Shown here in pieces: positions 1-6,187 of a stretch of 8,090 bases of DNA. The position numbers and the translations under genes are program-made. The stretch's first letter is position 1; each line of letters begins with the position of its first letter. Location: the NCBI GenBank assembly GCA_021736565.1, contig JAIPFO010000163.1, forward strand, positions 1 through 8,090, read 5' to 3'. The stretch comes from Phycisphaerae bacterium. Lineage in GTDB: Bacteria > Planctomycetota > Phycisphaerae > Sedimentisphaerales > SM23-30. Below the pieces are notes generated by a model. It had not been told where the DNA came from and did no database searches. It worked only from the letters and a program-made list of their open reading frames with translations.

Positions 1-1
1 G

Positions 2-436
2 GACTATATTGAAAATCCAGATATCTTCGAATGCCCCAGTTTCATTCGTGTGGCCAAATTGATCTACTCCGTCGATCCGAAACTTATTGAACAAGCGGCT
101 TTCGGCCTTAACTCAAATATTAATAATAAAAAGACCACTCAAATACGTACCCCTGCCGAGTTTATCGTTACGCATGACCATGTTGAACCTAAAATGGAAG
201 GTGGAAGCGGTGATATGTTCTACAACGACGGGCCTGGGCAAATGAACTTAAGACAATACCGATCGGGAGGCGGCCGGACCGATTTCTACCGGGGCATCTT
301 CCGGCACGGTATAAACTCAAGCGAACAATTTCGAACAGGCGGCCGCGCCAACATACTATGGCTTGATGGCCATGTTGATGGCTTAAGGGAAACGACAGGA
401 GACGATGTTCGTAAAAAATGGTACACAGGAAAATAA
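2..436 (+). CDS. H-X9-DG / DUF1559-like pseudopilin-type protein, C-terminal part (5' end outside window)
   Basis: The frame is open from nt 2 and stops with TAA at 434-436, giving 144 visible residues; the GTG at 50 is an internal codon and not a credible start. Upstream of it the frame reads DYIENPDIFECPSF, which matches the 'YI.NP.IF.CPS' block common in planctomycete proteins with a type IV pilin-like N-terminus and an H-X9-DG C-terminal signature. The end carries GGRANILWLDGHVDGL followed by DDVRKKWYTG, the typical closing block of this family. Family members are normally made with an N-terminal prepilin-like methylation motif and membrane helix, which would lie outside the window, and are thought to be exported surface or pseudopilin-like proteins of unknown exact role. 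Oddity: the nearest His before the DG (FRHG) is 19 residues away instead of 9, so there appears to be an extra loop of about 10 residues. The family call is strong; the function is unknown. Confidence 0.8.
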   Translation, partial: DYIENPDIFECPSFIRVAKLIYSVDPKLIEQAAFGLNSNINNKKTTQIRTPAEFIVTHDHVEPKMEGGSGDMFYNDGPGQMNLRQYRSGGGRTDFYRGIFRHGINSSEQFRTGGRANILWLDGHVDGLRETTGDDVRKKWYTGK

Positions 437-518
437 ATCAGCGAATATAAGCCCGCCATCTGCTGGACAGTGCATTGGCCAGGGTGAAGAACACTATTAT
501 TTTATCAACCCAGGGCGT

Positions 519-533
519 TCCGCCTTCGGCGGA
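519..533. repeat. small GC hairpin with UUCG-type loop
   Basis: Perfect inverted repeat TCCGCC / GGCGGA with TTC between the arms, which folds as C(UUCG)G on the + strand. It lies 83 nt past the stop of the H-X9-DG gene. No T-run follows, so it is not a standard intrinsic terminator. It could stabilise the mRNA 3' end or be a fragment of a dispersed palindromic repeat. The rest of 437-651 shows no gene I can support. Confidence 0.4.
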
Positions 534-651
534 CTGCACTCATTTGGGCGGGTCGAGGTTACATTCGCCTTTCAGGTTCTTATTGGAAACCGCCTTCGTC
601 GGAAATTATTTTACACATGCGTGTCTTACACACATCTCGATAATTTGCCAC

Positions 652-698
652 AAAAAAACCCCAGGGATAAATTTATATCCCTGGGGCCATTCTCTTTT
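652..698. terminator. strong, probably bidirectional intrinsic terminator between convergent genes
   Basis: Inverted repeat CCCCAGGGATA (659-669) / TATCCCTGGGG (676-686): an 11-bp perfect stem with a 6-nt loop. On the minus strand the stem is followed at once by seven T residues (the A-run 652-658), a textbook rho-independent terminator 33 bp past the phosphorylase stop codon. On the plus strand the stem is followed after a few bases by a T-rich run (TCTCTTTTTT from about 691), so it can also end read-through from the H-X9-DG gene. The convergent arrangement fits a shared terminator. Confidence 0.85.
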
Positions 699-718
699 TT
701 ATTAAGCGAACCTGGGGG

Positions 719-3331
719 TCAGGTTGTTTCCTGGACCGCCTTGTTTTTCCTGAGGTCGGCCTGGGAAGAGGCCTCCTCCCATCGGATCAGGCCGGTTTCA
801 TATTTATTGCTCAGAAACGGATTGCTGGGCATGACCCGTACGGCAAATCCGCACAAGCCGGTATGCTGACAGGGGATCAAGCCATTAAAGATACTACAGT
901 GCTCCTCTTTGGCGGCCCCGACATATTCCATCGGCACCGCGGTGCCATTCTGGATATTACCATCGGAATCGACCGGCCCCTGGTAGAGTTCAACCACCAC
1001 ATCACTGGGGTCAATACTGCCCAGTTTCACCTGGCAGCGGACCTGCATATCGCTGCCCACGTGCAGGTCTTTCCGACTCACGACATCCACTTTTCCAACG
1101 GACACTTCCGGCCAGCGATCGCTGAGACTTTCTTTCCAGTCGGCCATTTCGCGAGCGCGTTCCATCTGATTCGCGTTGAAATCTTTCCAACGCCGGGCAC
1201 TGGGCAGGTAAAATCTCTCGGTATATTCGGCGACCATCCGTGAGGTGGAGAAGATGGCGGAGATATCTCGAATGGAATTTTTCATCATTCGGATCCAGTT
1301 TCTCGGCAGTCGGTCAGAGCGGCGGTCGTAAAAGGCCGGGACGACTTCGTTTTCTAAGAGATTATAAAGGTTATGGGATTCGACATCGTCTTCGTAGGCC
1401 TTATCCTGATAGCTTTCGCCCTTGCCGATCGCCCAGCCCACCTCGGGGTTGTACCCTTCACACCACCAGCCATCGAGGATACTGAGATTCAAGCCGCCAT
1501 TGGCGAGAACTTTCATGCCACTGGTCCCGGAGGCTTCCATACCCCGTCGGGGGGTATTGAGCCAGACATCGACACCTTGCACGAGGTACCTGGCGACATT
1601 GACATCATAATTTTCAAGGAATACCACGCGATTTCGGAATTCCTCTCTCTGATTAAAATGTACAATTTGTCGAATCAACTCTTTGCCTTCGGAATCGTGA
1701 GGATGGGCTTTTCCGGCAAAGATAATCTGAACCGGTCGGTCCTTGTTCGAGACGAGTTTGAAGAATCGCTCGGGGTCCTTGAACAGCAGGGCCCCACGTT
1801 TATAGGTGGCAAAACGTCTTGCAAAGCCAATGGTGAGGGCCTCGGGATCGAGGACTTCATCGGCCATTGCAATTTCATGAGGTCCGGCGCCCCGATTTTT
1901 CATTTGCTGACTTAAACGTTCTCGGGCAAAAGAGACTAAACGTTCCCGTCGTCGCTCATGTATTCGCCATAGTTCTTCGTCGGGAATTCGTTCTATTTTC
2001 GCATATGATTTGGGACTGCTGGGCTGCTTGGCCCAGGTCGGACCGAGGTATCGGTCATAGAGGTCCGCCATCTCTTTAGAGATCCAGCTTGGGGTATGAA
2101 TTCCATTGGTCACCGAGGTGATAGGGATTTCTTCCTCGGGGACGCCGGGCCATACATTCTGGCACATCTGGCGGGAGACTTCACCGTGCAGCTTACTGAC
2201 GCCGTTTCGGTATGTGGATAATTTGAGGGCCAGGTTGGTCATGCTAAACGGCGAGCTGCTGCTGTCGAAATTAGTGTGGCCGAGCTTGAGGAAATCTGCC
2301 CAGCTCAGGCCAAGCTGTTTGGCAAAACCGGTAAAATACTTTTCCATCAACATTGGCGAAAAGGCATCATGCCCGGCGGGCACGGGCGTATGGGTGGTAA
2401 ATACATTGCCGGCCACGGTGGCTTCTCTCGCCTGGGTAAAATTCATTTCATTCTCGAGCATCACGCGGCGGATCTTTTCCAGTGACATAAAGGCCGCGTG
2501 GCCTTCATTCATATGACAGACCGCCGGTTCCAGTCCGAGGGTTTTCATGGCGGTATAGCCCCCGACGCCCAGGACGATTTCCTGTCGAATTCTCATGGTG
2601 GAATCACCGCCGTAAAGCTGGGCGGTAATCTGCCGGTCTTCGATCCGGTTGCATCTTAAATTGGTATCCAGCAGGTAAAGATTGATTCGCCCGACGGTTA
2701 CCCGCCAAATCTGAACGACCACATCATGGCCGCCCATATCGACATGGAAACGTATCGGCCGACCGTCCTCCCACAGCATCAGCTTGACCGGCATATTGTA
2801 AAAATCATTTTCAGGATAGTCTTCCTGCTGCCAGCCATCGGCGTTAAGGTATTGATGGAAATAACCCTGGCGATAGAGCAGGCCAATGCCCACGAGGTTC
2901 ACCCCCAGATCACTGGCACTCTTCAAATGGTCACCGGCAAGGATACCCAGGCCGCCGGAATAGATCGGGAGGCATTCGTTAATGCCGAATTCAGCGCTAA
3001 AATAAGCGATAAGACCGGAATCCTTTGCCTGCTCCAGGCCGCCATACCAGGTCTGCCCATTCATATAGTCATCGAGTTTTTGACTCACGCGGTCCAGATG
3101 CGAGAGAAGCCCAACATCTTCGGTCGCCGCATCCAGGCGGTCCTGACTCATCTTACCGAGCATCTTTATGGGATTGTGGTAGCACTCCTCCCATAATTCG
3201 GCATCCAGTCGGCGAAATAGATCAATGGCATCGTGATTCCAACACCACCATAAATTATTGGCAATATCTTCCAAACGGGACAGTTTCTCTGGTAATGACG
3301 GAATAACTACAAACGTCCTTAATGTACGCAT
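719..3331 (-). CDS. glgP: alpha-glucan (glycogen/maltodextrin) phosphorylase, DUF3417 type
   Basis: Cytosolic PLP enzyme that releases glucose-1-phosphate from the non-reducing ends of alpha-1,4-glucans with inorganic phosphate. The 870 aa begin with a DUF3417-type N-terminal region (about 13-115, including NNLWWCWNHDA), which separates this bacterial/archaeal branch (TIGR02094-like) from the E. coli GlgP/MalP branch. Visible phosphorylase blocks: SGGLGILAGDHLKSASDLG (125-143), NEGHAA (275-280), THTPVPAGHD (313-322), VTNGIHTPSW (407-416), RRFATYKR (505-512), FAGKAHPHD (538-546) and EASGTSGMK (599-607), in which Lys607 is the expected Schiff-base lysine for PLP. The length fits the family. The ATG at 3331 is preceded by GGCAGG about 7 nt upstream, supporting this start. 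A region after about residue 740 may be a small beta-type C-terminal extension. No other glycogen genes are adjacent, and it seems to be transcribed alone, ending at the terminator at 652-698. Specificity (glycogen versus maltodextrin) cannot be read from the sequence. Confidence 0.95.
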   Translation of the reverse strand: MRTLRTFVVIPSLPEKLSRLEDIANNLWWCWNHDAIDLFRRLDAELWEECYHNPIKMLGKMSQDRLDAATEDVGLLSHLDRVSQKLDDYMNGQTWYGGLEQAKDSGLIAYFSAEFGINECLPIYSGGLGILAGDHLKSASDLGVNLVGIGLLYRQGYFHQYLNADGWQQEDYPENDFYNMPVKLMLWEDGRPIRFHVDMGGHDVVVQIWRVTVGRINLYLLDTNLRCNRIEDRQITAQLYGGDSTMRIRQEIVLGVGGYTAMKTLGLEPAVCHMNEGHAAFMSLEKIRRVMLENEMNFTQAREATVAGNVFTTHTPVPAGHDAFSPMLMEKYFTGFAKQLGLSWADFLKLGHTNFDSSSSPFSMTNLALKLSTYRNGVSKLHGEVSRQMCQNVWPGVPEEEIPITSVTNGIHTPSWISKEMADLYDRYLGPTWAKQPSSPKSYAKIERIPDEELWRIHERRRERLVSFARERLSQQMKNRGAGPHEIAMADEVLDPEALTIGFARRFATYKRGALLFKDPERFFKLVSNKDRPVQIIFAGKAHPHDSEGKELIRQIVHFNQREEFRNRVVFLENYDVNVARYLVQGVDVWLNTPRRGMEASGTSGMKVLANGGLNLSILDGWWCEGYNPEVGWAIGKGESYQDKAYEDDVESHNLYNLLENEVVPAFYDRRSDRLPRNWIRMMKNSIRDISAIFSTSRMVAEYTERFYLPSARRWKDFNANQMERAREMADWKESLSDRWPEVSVGKVDVVSRKDLHVGSDMQVRCQVKLGSIDPSDVVVELYQGPVDSDGNIQNGTAVPMEYVGAAKEEHCSIFNGLIPCQHTGLCGFAVRVMPSNPFLSNKYETGLIRWEEASSQADLRKNKAVQETT

Positions 3332-3478
3332 ACTTTTACCTGCCTTTTCTATGGCTTCAGCTTGGTTGTCTAAAATTTATTAGTTTTAAGTTGTTTACTG
3401 TCGCCATTGCCGGGACACTTATTCCGGCGGACACAACAGTTATTCGCTCTGTTTACAATCCCATTTGGACTGCCCTTA

Positions 3479-3500
3479 TATTGTTTATACAAAAACAATA
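3479..3500. promoter_or_regulatory. 22-bp perfect palindrome upstream of the phosphorylase, possible operator
   Basis: Arms TATTGTTT (3479-3486) and AAACAATA (3493-3500) are exact reverse complements around a 6-bp centre (ATACAA). The spacing of about 14 bp between half-site centres suits a dimeric helix-turn-helix repressor or activator. It lies about 150 bp upstream of the phosphorylase ATG. The regulator is unknown, and AT-rich palindromes can arise by chance. Confidence 0.35.
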
Positions 3501-3812
3501 CTATTCCTGCCTTATTTTCGGCTATATTATGATAAAACTGAACCTCGAGTTCACAATATTATCTAATTCAGAAGAACTGAGGCATAAGGGCCTCTTGATG
3601 ATGATTCCCGGGTTAAAGTCGTTTTTTATTTTTGGAATCGGTCTTTAGAATGCGAAAAACGGGCTTCAAAATACTGATAAGTCGGACGTCGGTCATTGAC
3701 TTTATCGGCATAATTTTGGCGGCCCTTTTTAAGAGACAGTCAGGTCGCCAGTCCCCAAAGTATTATGAAGCGTTGAATCTGACTTTAAATTGAAGTTTTC
3801 ACTTGTGACCAT

Positions 3813-4047
3813 TGACTTTTGACGCAACGATCAGGGGGGATTGGGGTTGGCGTCATCATCGACTTTTGTGGCGGGAGCCTATCGTTGTTATCGGACGGAA
3901 AGTGCGTATTTTCGTGATATATTTGCCCGCACCACGCACCGCATGGGCAGCCCAGGAAGAGAAGAAAGGTAGGGCCAAGGTGTCGCCCAGGTGCCAGGGG
4001 CCTCACGATTTTTGGCGCATTAAATCTGCTGGCCAGGTCAAAAGTCA
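3813..4047. repeat. inverted repeat TGACTTTTGAC bounding a 235-bp segment
   Basis: TGACTTTTGAC occurs at 3813-3823 and, inverted, at 4037-4047. The left copy lies within a second repeat: CATTGACTTT occurs directly at 3694-3703 and 3810-3819. The right copy overlaps a near-perfect palindrome, CAAAAGT-C-ACTTTTG (4039-4053). The arms do not extend further and I see no target duplication, so this may be a decayed miniature element or a set of binding sites rather than a transposon. Confidence 0.3.
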
Positions 4048-4160
4048 CTTTTGGCGTGAGGGTTTATTTTGTCTTTTAAATACCCGATTATAGGCATGAA
4101 CTTTGTTCGAAATGCAAATAATTTTTTTTGCGATCTAGAGCCTCTTGAAGATCGGTCCGG

Positions 4161-5753
4161 TTATTTATTGTGGCACAACAGTTTATATTCGATACTATCG
4201 ACCAGTGCTTTCCAGGAGGCATCGATTATGTTCTCTGAGACGCCGATGGTTCCCCAATGCTCATTCTTGTCGCGTGATTCGATGACCACCCGGACTTTCG
4301 CGGCGGTGGCTTCTCTGAAGTTAACCACCCGGACCCGGTAATCGACCAGTTGGATCTCATTGATAACCGGATAATGGCCGGCCAGGGCCTTTCTCAAGGC
4401 CGCATCCATGGCATTAACCGGGCCATCGCCCTCGGCGACATGGTGTTCAACCTTGCCATTGACGTTAATTTTCACTGACGCCTCACTGACGGGTTGGCCG
4501 TTTTTGTTTTTAAAAATAACCGAACGATAGTGATCCAGCGTGAAAAATGAAGGATATTTTCCCGTAAACCGCCTGACCAGCAGGTCAAAACTGGCCTCAG
4601 CGGTTTCAAACTGATAGCCTTGATTCTCCAGGTTTTGCACCTCTTTGAGGATCTTACGCACCACGGCCTTGTCGTTCAAAACGGCCAGCTTCTCACTTTT
4701 GGCCAGTAAATTAGACGTCCCCGAAAGCTCGCTGATGATTACTCGTCGGCTGTTGCCAACCTCTTGGGGTTTTACATGTTCATAAAAACGTGAGTCTTTC
4801 TGAACCGCATGCACGTGCATGCCGCCCTTGTGGGCAAAACTGGAGGCTCCAACATAAGGCTGGTTCAACGGCAGGTTTAAATTCGCCTGCTCATAGACAA
4901 AACGAGATATCTCCGTCAACTTACTCAGGCTGTTTTTTTTCAGACATTTATAGCCCATCTTCAGGATCAGGTTCGGGATAATCGTACACAGATCGACGTT
5001 ACCGCACCGTTCGCCGATGCCGTTCATCGTGCCCTGTACTTGCACTGCCCCCTTATCAACCGCCGCCAGGGAATTCGCCACCGCCAGCCCGGCATCATTA
5101 TGGGTATGGATCCCCAACGGCACATCAATGGCATTAGCCACCTCACTGACGATTGTTTCAACCTGGGACACCAGGGATCCCCCGTTGGTATCACACAAGA
5201 TCAGCCGCGTTGCCCCGGCATTGGCCGCTGCTTCCAGCACCCTGATCGCGTAGAGAGGATTCTCCTTATACCCGTCGAAGAAATGCTCGGCATCCAGAAA
5301 GACCTCCCGGCCCTTGCGCTTGAGGAAGCGAACGGAATCATCGATCATCCGTAAATTTTCTTCCAGAGACGCGTTGAGTACTTTGCGAACCTGCAAATCC
5401 CACCCTTTGGCCACCAGGGTAACCACCGGGGCCAGGCATTTCTGCAAGGCCAGCAGCCCGATATCGTTCTGGGGCTTAACCCCTTTTTTACGGGTCATTC
5501 CAAAGGCGGCAATACGGCTATGTTTGAACGTCAACTTCCGAGTTTCTTTGAAAAACGCCTCATCCTTGGCATTACTCAACGGGTAACCGCCCTCAATATA
5601 ATCGACCCCCAACTCGTCGAGCTTCCGGGCGATGGCCAGCTTATCCTCCAGTGAAAAGGAGATCCCCTCGGCCTGGGTTCCATCCCGCAGGGTGGTATCG
5701 TAGATTTCGATCGTCCCGGGTTTCAGCGTCTTTTTAACTGTTTTTTTAGCCAT
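4161..5753 (-). CDS. cimA: (R)-citramalate synthase (CimA), LeuA/homocitrate synthase family
   Basis: Condenses pyruvate and acetyl-CoA to (R)-citramalate, opening the threonine-independent route to 2-oxobutyrate and isoleucine; LeuCD and LeuB act next. The 530 aa from MAKK show an HMGL-like TIM barrel: YDTTLRDGTQ (18-27, metal Asp24), AEHFFDGYK (155-163), LCDTNGG (186-192), HTHND (216-220, metal His216/His218), NGIGERCGN (244-252), then the hinge block SSFAHKGGMHVHAV (304-317). A C-terminal LeuA-type regulatory domain follows (about 390-525; EGDGPVNAMDAALRKAL, WGTIGVSENIIDASWKAL), which in relatives binds isoleucine for feedback inhibition. Overall it resembles the Geobacter-type CimA (TIGR00977-like) more than LeuA or the methanogen type. 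The frame extends upstream to 5852, but that 33-residue stretch has no family character and overlaps the promoter; the ATG at 5753 has GGGAG 10 nt upstream. Homocitrate or isopropylmalate synthase activity is the less likely alternative. Confidence 0.93.
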   Translation of the reverse strand: MAKKTVKKTLKPGTIEIYDTTLRDGTQAEGISFSLEDKLAIARKLDELGVDYIEGGYPLSNAKDEAFFKETRKLTFKHSRIAAFGMTRKKGVKPQNDIGLLALQKCLAPVVTLVAKGWDLQVRKVLNASLEENLRMIDDSVRFLKRKGREVFLDAEHFFDGYKENPLYAIRVLEAAANAGATRLILCDTNGGSLVSQVETIVSEVANAIDVPLGIHTHNDAGLAVANSLAAVDKGAVQVQGTMNGIGERCGNVDLCTIIPNLILKMGYKCLKKNSLSKLTEISRFVYEQANLNLPLNQPYVGASSFAHKGGMHVHAVQKDSRFYEHVKPQEVGNSRRVIISELSGTSNLLAKSEKLAVLNDKAVVRKILKEVQNLENQGYQFETAEASFDLLVRRFTGKYPSFFTLDHYRSVIFKNKNGQPVSEASVKINVNGKVEHHVAEGDGPVNAMDAALRKALAGHYPVINEIQLVDYRVRVVNFREATAAKVRVVIESRDKNEHWGTIGVSENIIDASWKALVDSIEYKLLCHNK

Positions 5754-5842
5754 GATCACACATCTCCCAGCATTTATAACGAACGTAAAGACATGAGACA
5801 ACTCCAGAGGACCAGGGGGTCTGGTCGGACCTGTTTTCCAAT

Positions 5843-5871
5843 AAAATATCAAACTGATCTCAAAAAAACAA
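5843..5871 (-). promoter_or_regulatory. sigma70-like promoter for citramalate synthase
   Basis: On the minus strand, TTGTTT (5871-5866) and TATTTT (5848-5843) are separated by exactly 17 bp. Transcription would start near 5836, leaving a leader of about 80 nt before the ATG at 5753. The leader contains a small hairpin (ACCAG / CTGGT, near 5811-5825) but no clear attenuator or leader peptide. The longer open frame starting at 5852 would begin inside the -10 region, which supports the downstream start. Confidence 0.45.
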
Positions 5872-5939
5872 GGCTGCCTGCCTCATTTTGAAACTAATTC
5901 ATCCACAATAATAGCAGGTTTTATAAATGATGCAACCCT

Positions 5940-6095
5940 TTATATCCATGCCGTTGAAGGGCTAAAACACCATAGCCCGGGCCGGAGCGACCGGAGGGGG
6001 GAGAAGAAATAGTTTGCCTTCTCTTTAGAAGCAGCATTCAATTCGAGTTCGTAAGGATACGCCAGCGGCAACCGATAGCTTTCACGATTAAACAT
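5940..6095 (-). CDS. doubtful 51-aa ORF overlapping a REP-like element
   Basis: The ATG at 6095 opens 51 codons ending with TAA at 5942-5940, starting MFNRESYRLPLAYPYELELN. The first half has an ordinary protein-like composition. The second half (SPLRSLRPGLWCFSPSTAWI) is simply the reading of the structured repeat at 5949-6000, a common artefact when intergenic repeats are translated. A purine-rich AGGGGGG lies 13 nt upstream, too far for a good ribosome site. I do not recognise it; it may be the remnant of a gene cut by the repeat, or not coding at all. Confidence 0.15.
   Translation of the reverse strand: MFNRESYRLPLAYPYELELNAASKEKANYFFSPLRSLRPGLWCFSPSTAWI
5949..6000. repeat. REP-like structured intergenic element
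   Basis: Contains a 6-bp stem GGGCTA (5959-5964) / TAGCCC (5973-5978) with an 8-nt loop, directly joined to the palindrome GCCCGGGC (5975-5982) and two CCGG blocks (5982-5985 and 5991-5994), and ending in a G-run. This density of overlapping palindromes in a short GC-rich block, surrounded by AT-richer intergenic DNA, is the form of repetitive extragenic palindromes. The rest of the gap between the two minus-strand genes (5754-6157) shows only the citramalate synthase promoter and the doubtful ORF. Confidence 0.45.
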
Positions 6096-6157
6096 ATAAA
6101 GGTCGACACCCCCCTATCTTTCCAATAATCTTCTGAGTTACGTTCAGCGATGTACAC

Positions 6158-6187
6158 AAAAAAAGAGGGTATAACAATCAACACCCT
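6158..6187 (-). terminator. intrinsic terminator of the Lnt-like gene
   Basis: On the minus strand, AGGGTGT (6187-6181) pairs with ATACCCT (6172-6166) with one G-U pair, closing an 8-nt loop; after one C and one T more of stem-side sequence, a run of seven T follows (A-run 6158-6164). The 5' arm lies in the last codons and the stop codon TGA (6180-6178) lies in the loop, so the terminator overlaps the gene end. Confidence 0.75.

Larger units (their letters stand above)
3332..4160. other. 829-bp intergenic region without a convincing gene
   Basis: Lies between the citramalate synthase stop and the phosphorylase start, both minus-strand genes. Open frames exist (3322-3648 +, 3812-4093 +, 3785-4048 -), but none has a Shine-Dalgarno, a recognisable motif or a credible protein-like composition, so I call none of them. 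The first 170 bp presumably hold the phosphorylase promoter and leader. I find no convincing -35/-10 pair; TAATAA about 40 nt upstream of the ATG is only a weak -10 candidate. A 22-bp palindrome lies at 3479-3500 and repeats at 3694-4056. I see no T-run terminator for citramalate synthase on the minus strand. Confidence 0.6.

Noticed and set aside
405..869. 154-codon + strand ORF after the H-X9-DG gene
   Set aside because: It starts in the upstream gene, crosses a strong terminator hairpin and runs into the end of the phosphorylase on the other strand.
3322..3648. 108-codon + strand ORF with a hydrophobic translation upstream of the phosphorylase
   Set aside because: It starts inside the phosphorylase coding sequence on the other strand, has no Shine-Dalgarno, and its hydrophobicity is explained by the T-rich DNA.
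3785..4093. Two overlapping ORFs on opposite strands (3812-4093 + and 3785-4048 -), both beginning MTFD
   Set aside because: The shared MTFD comes from the inverted repeat TGACTTTTGAC; starts are TTG and GTG without ribosome sites, and the translations resemble no family.
4110..4158. Possible hairpins downstream of citramalate synthase as its terminator
   Set aside because: A weak 6-bp stem with a 12-nt loop is followed on the minus strand by A residues rather than T, so it does not fit an intrinsic terminator in the gene's direction.
5754..5836. T-box, riboswitch or leader-peptide attenuator in the citramalate synthase leader
   Set aside because: The leader of about 80 nt has only a 5-bp hairpin, no isoleucine-rich short frame and no T-box-like conserved sequence.
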